DNA from: JBAXGE01 sp044344145
GTDB lineage: Bacteria; Planctomycetota; Phycisphaerae; WQYP01
Direction of reading: 5' to 3'
NCBI GenBank assembly: GCA_044344145.1
Contig: JBIJDM010000089.1
Location: forward strand, 1-10,323
DNA: 10,323 nucleotides
Under the pieces are notes generated by a model. The model did no database searches, was not told the DNA's origin, and was given only the letters and a program-made list of their open reading frames with translations. Of this stretch, positions 1 to 6,281 are shown piece after piece (the stretch's first letter is position 1; the number at the start of each line of letters is the position of its first letter). Made by a program: the position numbers and the translations under genes.

Positions 1-1531
1 CGTCCTTCACGACGGCAGGACCGTAACTGATGTAATACTCTACCGGCAGGCCCGCATCACTCGTCGCCGTCAACGCCATCGGCGGACTATTGGGCTTGAG
101 GTTGGCCAAGGGGGGAAAGGTGATCGTCTGACTCTTGCCGTCATTGAGGCTCTTGAAACCGCGCGGGGCCATACCGATTACTTCGGTGTAACGGTACTCC
201 TGATCCCCCAGACTAAATGCCAGAAAATTAAACCGTTCGTATTCGCCCACCCCGGCCAGCGCATCATAGACCACCCGCAGTTTGTTGGTGCCTACTGGGA
301 CCAGCGGACCGCTGACCTGGGCGATTTGGATCGGGGCGTTGGAATGGCCTACCGGCTGGCCGGTGAGCGCCCAGCGTGGCCCATTGGGCAGCGCCTCGGG
401 ATAGGTCTTGCGGTATTCCGGATTGACTTCAAAGGTTTGGCCATCATCCACCCACTTGAGATCATTGAAGTAGTAACGCACCCCCGCGTCTACCCAATTG
501 GGATTGGTCCACTGGATAAACTGGTCCTTGCGGTCGAGGCCTTCGTGATATTTGACGGTGGCTTTGGCCAGCGCTTCGGTAAGATGCCAATTGGCGGTGG
601 TTTTATCCCCGGCATATTTATCGTACGCGGCCGGAGCCTGCTTGGGGGCCTTGAGATCAAAATCCGACACCCAGCCCGCAGTGGCCGGGATGGTAATCAA
701 GGTCGGGCCGTTAGCGCCTGACATGGTCCAGGTGGCGGGAATACGTGCGGCGGCCGCGGCGCGCACAAACTCGGTCATGTAGCCGATATTGCGCGCCGAT
801 AAATTAAAATGCCCCGCGCCGGGCTGAACGATCAAACTGGCCAGACGCTGGGGGTTCTTGGCCCGGTAGTCGGCCATAGCAGTGGGATAACGCATCCACT
901 GCTCGCGCCCCTCGGCGGAACGCATGGTGCCGGAATGTTCGTCAAATTGGGCGATCACCATCAGCGACGGCACGGAGGCGGCCAATTCCTGACCGTCATA
1001 CGGACCGCCACCACAATATTGGATCAGGCCGAAACAACGGTCGGCATATTTCACTGCGGTTTGCTGGGCCTGAGGCCCGCCGGCGGAATGGCCGATGAAG
1101 CACATGGGCGCCCCGGCCAACTCGGCATACGGGGTTTGCTGGGCATATTCGCTCAATAGCTTGGCGATGTCCGTACTCATCAAGCCACCTTTGAGGAACA
1201 GGATGGCGAGTTTTTGTTCCGCACATACGGCCCGGAGTGCGGCGGTTTTCACGAACTCACGCTCGATCACGGTATGTCCGGCGACGAATACCCCGCGAAT
1301 CTCTTTGGCCTCGGGGGGAACCCAGAGGAACGACATAAAACTCTTGTTATCCCCGGTGGTTACGGGTCGGGTATATTGGAAGATCGCCTGCGAACCGGCG
1401 TAATAGACCGGGGCGGGCGCGGGGGTGGTGACGGGATTGGATGCGGTTTGCTGGGCACACGCGGTCAACGGCAACACGGCCGTCACGGCCAGACCGAATG
1501 CGAACGCGGACAACGCTGTAAAGGGGGACAT
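1..1531 (-). CDS. Exported alpha/beta hydrolase, probable lipoprotein (partial, 3' end missing)
   Basis: The reading frame is open from the ATG at 1531 to the left edge, giving 510 codons with the C-terminus missing. The start is supported by GAGGAG at 1543-1538. Residues 1-25 form a hydrophobic leader ending in a lipobox-like L-T-A-C (Cys25), but the N-region has no Lys or Arg, which is unusual. An alpha/beta hydrolase core spans about 40-270. It shows a nucleophile elbow G-H-S-A-G-G (Ser149), a likely acid at Asp197 (motif IAQFDEH) and a likely catalytic His241 (motif GAGHFN). Residues 275-465 are a less recognisable region rich in W, Y and D. Residues 467-510 begin an Ig-like stretch (QTITFPPLA, LTATSDAGLPVEY) of a type common in PVC extracellular proteins, which continues outside the window. 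The substrate cannot be told; ester or polyester hydrolysis at the envelope is plausible. It is divergent from the gene upstream of secA. Confidence 0.85.
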   Translation of the reverse strand, partial: MSPFTALSAFAFGLAVTAVLPLTACAQQTASNPVTTPAPAPVYYAGSQAIFQYTRPVTTGDNKSFMSFLWVPPEAKEIRGVFVAGHTVIEREFVKTAALRAVCAEQKLAILFLKGGLMSTDIAKLLSEYAQQTPYAELAGAPMCFIGHSAGGPQAQQTAVKYADRCFGLIQYCGGGPYDGQELAASVPSLMVIAQFDEHSGTMRSAEGREQWMRYPTAMADYRAKNPQRLASLIVQPGAGHFNLSARNIGYMTEFVRAAAAARIPATWTMSGANGPTLITIPATAGWVSDFDLKAPKQAPAAYDKYAGDKTTANWHLTEALAKATVKYHEGLDRKDQFIQWTNPNWVDAGVRYYFNDLKWVDDGQTFEVNPEYRKTYPEALPNGPRWALTGQPVGHSNAPIQIAQVSGPLVPVGTNKLRVVYDALAGVGEYERFNFLAFSLGDQEYRYTEVIGMAPRGFKSLNDGKSQTITFPPLANLKPNSPPMALTATSDAGLPVEYYISYGPAVVKD

Positions 1532-1537
1532 CGGGTG

Positions 1538-1543
1538 CTCCTC
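1538..1543 (-). promoter_or_regulatory. Ribosome binding site of the hydrolase gene
   Basis: GAGGAG on the minus strand lies 6 nt before the ATG at 1531 and fixes the start. No in-frame ATG, GTG or TTG occurs upstream within the leader. Its 3' end overlaps GCACC (1538-1534), which is complementary to a hairpin loop further upstream in the leader. Confidence 0.75.
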
Positions 1544-1549
1544 AATAAA

Positions 1550-1563
1550 TGAAAGCGTTCTTT
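1550..1563. promoter_or_regulatory. LacI/CcpA-type operator-like sequence in the hydrolase leader
   Basis: TGAAAGCGTTCTTT matches 12 of 14 positions of the catabolite-responsive element consensus TGWAANCGNTNWCA; the last two positions fail. It lies between the predicted transcription start and the ribosome binding site of the hydrolase gene, where a LacI-family protein could block transcription. The match is to a degenerate consensus and no such regulator is encoded here, so this is weak. Confidence 0.2.
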
Positions 1564-1566
1564 TTA

Positions 1567-1593
1567 GCCCTGATGGGCACCAACCATCAGAGC
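1567..1593 (-). promoter_or_regulatory. Leader hairpin 2 of the hydrolase mRNA
   Basis: This is an inverted repeat with 10-bp arms (GCTCTGATGG / CCATCAGGGC in minus-strand sense, one G-U pair) and a 7-nt loop TTGGTGC. It lies in the 5' leader of the hydrolase mRNA. No T-run follows it on either strand, so it is not a terminator. The loop bases GGTGC are complementary to GCACC at 1538-1534, between the ribosome binding site and the start codon. Confidence 0.5.
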
Positions 1594-1613
1594 GTATGGC
1601 CGGAAGGCCGTAC
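1594..1613 (-). promoter_or_regulatory. Leader hairpin 1 of the hydrolase mRNA
   Basis: This is an inverted repeat with 8-bp arms (GTACGGCC / GGCCATAC, one G-U-type pair) around a 4-nt loop. It directly abuts the second leader hairpin with no spacer, so the two could stack coaxially. A transcription start near 1610 would trim the first few bases of the 5' arm. Confidence 0.4.
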
Positions 1614-1616
1614 CTG

Positions 1617-1622
1617 ATTATA
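1617..1622 (-). promoter_or_regulatory. -10 box of the hydrolase promoter
   Basis: A perfect TATAAT lies on the minus strand inside GTTATAATC. Transcription would start near 1610, giving a leader of about 80 nt with two hairpins. At 17-18 bp spacing the -35 position holds only CAATCG or GCAATC, so the -35 is weak or an activator is used. Confidence 0.5.
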
Positions 1623-1899
1623 ACGCCCTACTCCCGCCCCGATTGCTGACGCCCCCCAAAATCATCCCCACCCGCGATGCAACATCTGATCACATCCGAG
1701 TTACTTCCCGCTATTCCCTCATTAAAAGACCAATATTTACCGTATTAAGCATACGTCTGGTCGCCGATTTGGCGATATAGCACCCACTACAGGGGAACAA
1801 TTCTCGTATCTCATGTCCATCCCACCTGTCCATTATCGGGTATTTTGCCCCCTAAGGCCTGATGTCGCCCTACCGCTACCATCCCCACGGCTTTGGCTC
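1623..1899. other. Divergent intergenic region without a recognisable gene
   Basis: This stretch lies between the two outward-facing promoters. It is more AT-rich than the flanking genes in its middle (about 1720-1760). It holds a small inverted repeat TCGCC-GATTT-GGCGA (1761-1775) and a direct repeat TGTCCAT at 1814-1820 and 1827-1833. I see no convincing coding frame, tRNA or terminator. The repeats could be regulator sites, but nothing in the sequence identifies a protein. Confidence 0.5.
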
Positions 1900-1905
1900 T
1901 ATAAT
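1900..1905 (+). promoter_or_regulatory. -10 box upstream of the small secreted protein and secA
   Basis: A perfect TATAAT ends 8 nt before the ATG at 1914. A normal start point 6-8 nt downstream would fall at about 1912-1914, making the mRNA leaderless or nearly so. No Shine-Dalgarno sequence lies before the ATG, which fits. The -35 position has only a poor match (CTACCA at 18 bp spacing). Confidence 0.5.
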
Positions 1906-1913
1906 GATTCGTG

Positions 1914-2408
1914 ATGTTTACGGGCTTAAGTCATTCTCGGCGCGGTATTCTACGTCCCACCATCCACCATGCGTTGCTGGGCGGAGCGTTGGCGTTGCTG
2001 TTGGCCTGCCCGATGCCCGTATCCGCAAGTGCCCCCGGCCCGACAGCGGCCTGTACCATGACGCTGACGGGGTCCCCGGCCGCCACCTGTCACCAGACCG
2101 GCCAGCCTAATACCGTCAGCAAAACTCCGGCCACCACCGCCGACCCCCGGCGGACGCAGGTGGCCCACCAGCAGGCCCCCCAGCGGACCCATGAATTCTG
2201 GGCCCAGTGGGCGCAAGTCATGCTGCGGGCGATCCTGACCGACCATGTGGTGATGGCGCCGGAATTTTCCCTGCCTGATCTGGCCGTGTATACCCCGGCG
2301 ACCGCCCTTGTGCGGGTCGTGCTGGTGACGACGCAAACCGCTGATTTCACCGGCAGCCCCCAACGCCGCTTTGCGTTGGCCGCGTTACTGCTGGCCCCCC
2401 CCTGCTGA
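1914..2408 (+). CDS. Small secreted protein of unknown function upstream of secA
   Basis: I do not recognise this 164-aa protein. ATG 1914 is preferred over the adjacent GTG 1911 because it follows a perfect TATAAT by 8 nt. The N-terminus is a classic signal peptide: basic n-region (RR at 9-10, R14), hydrophobic core about 20-31, and a V-S-A signal peptidase I site with cleavage likely after Ala38. Residues 41-92 are rich in T, P, A and Q and look disordered. Residues 93-112 (EFWAQWAQVMLRAILTDHVV) look like an amphipathic helix. The C-terminus is RRFALAALLLAPPC. It lies 85 bp before secA on the same strand. Position, size and signal peptide resemble the secM-secA arrangement of gammaproteobacteria, but the SecM arrest motif (FxxxxWIxxxxGIRAGP) is absent. 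It could equally be an unrelated exported protein. The gene being real is fairly likely; the function is unknown. Confidence 0.65.
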   Translation: MFTGLSHSRRGILRPTIHHALLGGALALLLACPMPVSASAPGPTAACTMTLTGSPAATCHQTGQPNTVSKTPATTADPRRTQVAHQQAPQRTHEFWAQWAQVMLRAILTDHVVMAPEFSLPDLAVYTPATALVRVVLVTTQTADFTGSPQRRFALAALLLAPPC

Positions 2409-2454
2409 TCCCACCTGCCACGAATCCGGCGCCCCGCGTCACCCGTAAGTATTT

Positions 2455-2482
2455 TTGCCCACAAACAAACTGCTTTTATACG
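2455..2482 (+). promoter_or_regulatory. Possible secA-proximal promoter
   Basis: TTGCCC (2455-2460), a 16-bp spacer and TATACG (2477-2482) each match four of six consensus positions. The start point would be near 2489, only a few bases before the secA ATG at 2494, so it would give secA a nearly leaderless transcript. No good Shine-Dalgarno precedes that ATG. A start from the upstream TATAAT with co-transcription is the alternative. Confidence 0.3.
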
Positions 2483-2493
2483 AGACCCATGCA

Positions 2494-5400
2494 ATGGTTA
2501 CCAGCTTTATTAACAAGACCATGACGCGTATCTTTGGTTCGCGTAATGACCGCCTGATCAAGTCTTATCGCCGCAACGTCGAAATGATCAACGCTTTGGA
2601 ACCCCATATCCGCACCTTGACGGATGCCCAGATGCGCGATCAGGCGACCGACTTACGCAAGCGTCTGACCAATGGCGCCAGCGATCGCGAACTCCTGCCC
2701 GAAGCCTTTGCCCTGATGCGGGAATCCATGGACCGTAACATAGGCTTGCGCTCCACCTTGGACCCGGCCCAGAATTTCGATCCCAACATTCTCAGCCTGG
2801 AAGGCCAGCGGCTGTTCAAGGACGTACAGGCCCAATGCACCCAGGAACATGCCTGGCGCTTTGTGGAAATCCCCGTGGCCCTCTACGACGCCCTCCGCGC
2901 CGCTGTGCCTTCCGACCGTCCGCCCTTCCGGGCCCGGCCCTTTGATGTGCAGCTCATCGGCGGCATGGTGTTGTACGAAGGCAAGATTGCCGAAATGGCC
3001 ACCGGCGAAGGCAAAACCTTCGTCGCGCCGCTGGCCTGCTTCCTGATGGCCCTGCGCGGCTGGCATTGCCACGTCGTCACGGTCAACGATTATCTGGTCC
3101 GCCGCGATGCCAGTTGGGTCGCCCCGGCCTTCTTTGCCCTGGGGCTGTCGGTGGGTTACATCCAGTCCTTCATGGAAAACGAAACCCGCCAGCAGGCCTA
3201 TGGCTGCGATGTCACCTATGGCACCAACAGCGAATTCGGCTTTGACTTCCTGCGCGACAATATGAAGATGTCCGTGCAGGAACAGGTGCAGGGCCCGCTG
3301 GACTTCACCATCGTGGACGAAGTGGACTCGATTTTGATTGACGAAGCCCGCACCCCGCTGATCATCTCCGGCCCGGCCCATGACGATTCGGTCAAATACA
3401 CTGAAGCCGACAACGTCACCCGCCGGCTGATCGAGGCCCAGAAGCCCTACGACACCGTGCATAAAGCCGTCGAAACCGCCCAGCGTCTGGTCAAAGGGCT
3501 GGAAGGCGATCTGAAAACCGCCAAAGGCGATGCGGCCACCACGCTGAACAAACAAATCGAAACCGCCAAAGCGGATCTGATCAAAGCCGAAGAGGCGCTG
3601 GCCAAAGAAACCCAGCTCTACGAAATCGAATACGATCGCAAATCCGTGCATCTGACCCACGAAGGTATCCGCCTCGCCCAGGAATATGCGGGCGTGGGCT
3701 CGTTCTACGTGGGCAGCAACATGGATTGGCCGCATTTGCTGGAACAGTCGCTGCGGGCGCATGTGGTTTATGTCCGCGACAAGGAATATGTGGTCCAGAA
3801 CGGCGAAGTCATCATTGTGGATGAATTCACCGGGCGTTTGATGGTTGGCCGCCAGTGGTCCGACGGCCTGCATCAGGCCGTGGAGGCCAAGGAACGCGTC
3901 CGCGTCAAACCCGAAACCCAGACGCTGGCCACCATCACGCTGCAGAACTTTTTCAAGATGTACAAGCGCATCGCGGGCATGACCGGCACGGCCATGACCG
4001 AAGCCGAAGAGTTCATGAAGATTTACAAGCTCGACGTGGTCAACATCCCCACCAACCGCCCCTGCGTGCGCAAGGATTCCGAAGACCTGATCTACATGAG
4101 CGAAAAGGCCAAGTGGAACGCCATTGTGGAAACCATCAACCAGGTTTCCCAGAGCGGCCAGCCCGTGCTGGTGGGCACCACCAGTGTGGAGAAATCCGAA
4201 CGCCTCAGTAACATGCTGACCCGTCGTTACGGCATCGAGCATGAAGTGCTCAACGCCAAGCAGCACGAACGGGAAGCGGAAATCGTGGCCAAAGCCGGGC
4301 AATCCCATGTCAACAAACTGGGCAAGAAAGTCGGCAACGTCACCATCGCCACCAACATGGCCGGGCGCGGCACCGACATCAAACTCGGCACCGAAGTCAA
4401 CACTGCCGGCGGCCTGTTTGTATTGGGTACCGAACGCCATGAGGCCCGCCGTATTGACAACCAGCTGCGCGGCCGGTCCGGTCGGCAGGGCGATCCCGGC
4501 GCCTCGCGCTTTTATCTGAGTCTGGAAGACGATCTGATGAAACTCTTCTCCGGCGACTTCATGCTCCGCGCCCTGCAGCGGCTGGGCGTGCAGGAAGACG
4601 AACCGATCGAACACCGCTTCGTCAGCAAGGCCGTGGAACGGGCCCAGAAGAAGGTCGAAGAACGCAATTTCGGCATCCGCAAGAACCTGCTGGAGTACGA
4701 TGAAGTCCGCGATGTGCAACGCAGCTACTTCTACACTCGCCGGCAGGGCATCCTGATGGGCAACAACCTGCAGAAGATCATTTTCGAGATCATCGCCGAA
4801 TCGGTGGCGGACTCCGTGAATCATTATCTGGACCGCGACTATGTGCCGCGTTGTATTGCGGAATGGGCGGCCAGCAATTTCGGCTGTGCCTTTGACGCCG
4901 AAGACCTGCGCGACCGCGATATCCAGGTGCTGGAATTCACCATCAAGAACCACGCCCGCGAAGACGCCCGCAGCAACATCATGACCAGTCTGAGCGAATT
5001 CATGGATCCTGATGCCGATTCGGAAGACTGGGATTACGCCGGGCTGGCCAAGTGGGTGCTGACCACCTTCAGCGTGGAATTCTCCACTGCCCTGCTGCGC
5101 CAGATGGACCGCGAACAGATCACCGAGGAACTGATCGCCAAAGCCATCGCGGCCATTGACGCACGCACCATCGCCCCGGTGAGTACCTTCCTGGAAAAAG
5201 ACTACGCCCTGCGCCAGTTGGGCAATTGGGTGGACACCAAGTTCGATGTGGAACTGACCACCGAGGAATTGCGCGGCCTGAACCCCGATGCCGCCACCGA
5301 CCTGATCCTGAAAAAAGCCAACGATGTCTATCGCCAGCGCGAACTGACCTATCCCATAGATTACGCCCTCGACCTGACCCAGGCCGGCGGCGGGTTGGAT

Positions 5401-6195
5401 AGCATCTACGCCAGCGAGCAATTGGTCGGCTGGATCCGGTCCAAGTACAGTGCCGAAGTCACCGGCGACGAATTGCGCAGCCTCACGCCCGAGGCCGCCC
5501 GGGCCCGTCTGGTCGAGATCAGCCGCAACGCCCCCGCACAGGTGGCCAAGGAAATTGATCAGGCCGTGGACAACCTCAGCGACTCCAAGGAACTGGCGTC
5601 ATGGGTAACCAACCGCTTCGGCGTGCCGGTGGGCCCCGAAGAATTCGCCAACGAACCCATCGCCGAGCGCCGCAGCCGGCTGCAGGAAATGGGCCATGCC
5701 TTCCTGCGCCGGGAACTGACCGAAATGGAACGCCAGGCGCTGCTGTATATCTTCGATGCCACCTGGAAAGATCACCTGTATGCCATGGATCAACTGCGTG
5801 AATCCATCGGCCTGCGCAGCTTTGCCGAACGCGATCCGCGCATCGAATACAAGCGCGAAGGCTCGCGGCTGTTCAATGAATTCCTGCGTCTGATCCGCGA
5901 CAAGGTCACCGACCTGATCTTCCACGTGAAGTTCAGTTCCCAGCAGGCCCGCAACGTCTACACCAGCCCGGTGGAGTTGCATCAGGAGCAGACGTCCTAC
6001 GGGGTGGCCGACAGCCCCGCCGCCACGCTGGCGCGGGCGGAAGCCGCCGGCATGTCCGCCAGTGAAGCCGAAGCACAAGCCTCGCTGGCCGCCAGTGCCA
6101 CCCCCGCCGCCAACAGCGCCGGGCGCAATGACCCGTGTCCCTGCGGCAGCGGTAAAAAGTACAAACATTGCTGCGGCCGCAACGCCGGGGCCTGA
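2494..6195 (+). CDS. secA: Preprotein translocase ATPase SecA, long form with expanded wing
   Basis: SecA is the cytosolic and peripheral-membrane ATPase that drives unfolded preproteins through SecYEG. The ATG at 2494 gives 1233 aa; the frame reaches back to TTG 2455, but FGSRNDR at residues 14-20 matches the usual N-terminus. NBD1 carries Walker A A-T-G-E-G-K-T (169-175), YGTNSEFGFDFLRDN (242-256) and the DEVD Walker B with LIDEARTPLIISGP (275-294). A Lys/Ala/Glu-rich coiled-coil-like insertion (about 310-375) precedes the preprotein-crosslinking domain. NBD2 shows GMTGTA (495-500), NMAGRGTDIKLG (621-632) and QLRGRSGRQGDPG (657-669). The helical scaffold and wing is greatly enlarged (about 765-1080), with five W-x4-[FY] modules. 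The scaffold resumes at WKDHLYAMD (1091-1099). An Ala-rich linker leads to the SEC-C zinc motif C-P-C-G-S-G-K-K-Y-K-H-C-C (1215-1227). E. coli SecA is about 900 aa; the extra length lies mainly in the wing. A terminator follows directly. Confidence 0.98.
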   Translation: MVTSFINKTMTRIFGSRNDRLIKSYRRNVEMINALEPHIRTLTDAQMRDQATDLRKRLTNGASDRELLPEAFALMRESMDRNIGLRSTLDPAQNFDPNILSLEGQRLFKDVQAQCTQEHAWRFVEIPVALYDALRAAVPSDRPPFRARPFDVQLIGGMVLYEGKIAEMATGEGKTFVAPLACFLMALRGWHCHVVTVNDYLVRRDASWVAPAFFALGLSVGYIQSFMENETRQQAYGCDVTYGTNSEFGFDFLRDNMKMSVQEQVQGPLDFTIVDEVDSILIDEARTPLIISGPAHDDSVKYTEADNVTRRLIEAQKPYDTVHKAVETAQRLVKGLEGDLKTAKGDAATTLNKQIETAKADLIKAEEALAKETQLYEIEYDRKSVHLTHEGIRLAQEYAGVGSFYVGSNMDWPHLLEQSLRAHVVYVRDKEYVVQNGEVIIVDEFTGRLMVGRQWSDGLHQAVEAKERVRVKPETQTLATITLQNFFKMYKRIAGMTGTAMTEAEEFMKIYKLDVVNIPTNRPCVRKDSEDLIYMSEKAKWNAIVETINQVSQSGQPVLVGTTSVEKSERLSNMLTRRYGIEHEVLNAKQHEREAEIVAKAGQSHVNKLGKKVGNVTIATNMAGRGTDIKLGTEVNTAGGLFVLGTERHEARRIDNQLRGRSGRQGDPGASRFYLSLEDDLMKLFSGDFMLRALQRLGVQEDEPIEHRFVSKAVERAQKKVEERNFGIRKNLLEYDEVRDVQRSYFYTRRQGILMGNNLQKIIFEIIAESVADSVNHYLDRDYVPRCIAEWAASNFGCAFDAEDLRDRDIQVLEFTIKNHAREDARSNIMTSLSEFMDPDADSEDWDYAGLAKWVLTTFSVEFSTALLRQMDREQITEELIAKAIAAIDARTIAPVSTFLEKDYALRQLGNWVDTKFDVELTTEELRGLNPDAATDLILKKANDVYRQRELTYPIDYALDLTQAGGGLDSIYASEQLVGWIRSKYSAEVTGDELRSLTPEAARARLVEISRNAPAQVAKEIDQAVDNLSDSKELASWVTNRFGVPVGPEEFANEPIAERRSRLQEMGHAFLRRELTEMERQALLYIFDATWKDHLYAMDQLRESIGLRSFAERDPRIEYKREGSRLFNEFLRLIRDKVTDLIFHVKFSSQQARNVYTSPVELHQEQTSYGVADSPAATLARAEAAGMSASEAEAQASLAASATPAANSAGRNDPCPCGSGKKYKHCCGRNAGA
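4864..5671 (+). repeat. Five degenerate protein repeats in the SecA helical wing
   Basis: Five copies of a module built on W-x4-[FY], followed by an acidic 'EEL'-like helix, occur at W791 (WAASNF), W854 (WVLTTF), W912 (WVDTKF), W980 (WIRSKY) and W1037 (WVTNRF). They are 57-68 residues apart. After the F or Y comes a short beta-like VE[FL]/AEV segment, then [ED]-[EDA]-L-R in copies 1, 3 and 4. Ordinary SecA has one such unit in its wing. The repeats are diverged at DNA level, so this is an old duplication. Confidence 0.6.
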
Positions 6196-6220
6196 GGCTG
6201 ACGGTCATAACCACCAACAC

Positions 6221-6253
6221 AAAGACCGGCCCTGAACAGGCCGGTCTTTTTTT
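6221..6253 (+). terminator. Intrinsic terminator after secA
   Basis: AAAGACCGGCC and GGCCGGTCTTT form a perfect 11-bp stem around the 7-nt loop CTGAACA, and the T-run continues to 6253. It begins 26 bp after the secA stop. The same stem lies just beyond the HNH gene stop on the other strand, so it may end both convergent transcripts, though the minus-strand T-run (TTTGTG) is weaker. Confidence 0.93.
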
Positions 6254-6281
6254 GTTTATCGGTTTGGTACGGACCAATCAC

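Noticed and set aside
1567..1613. The two hairpins as an intrinsic terminator
   Set aside because: No T-run follows the stems on either strand and the flanking genes are divergent, so no transcript would end there.
326..1649. Several plus-strand open frames over the hydrolase gene
   Set aside because: They oppose a continuous 510-codon minus-strand frame with catalytic motifs, signal peptide and ribosome binding site.
2455..2493. A TTG start for secA at 2455
   Set aside because: The added 13 residues are not SecA-like and no ribosome binding site is present; the region looks more like a promoter or leader.
1950..2494. Minus-strand open frames (137 and 134 codons) opposite the small secreted protein
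   Set aside because: They are G/R/H/W-rich with no signal peptide or family motif. The plus-strand frame has a signal peptide and a -10 box, so I keep that one.
2653..5421. A 922-codon open frame antisense to secA
   Set aside because: It is a shadow of the codon bias of secA. The translation is rich in G, H, F, A, D and V with no recognisable motif, and secA on the plus strand is certain.
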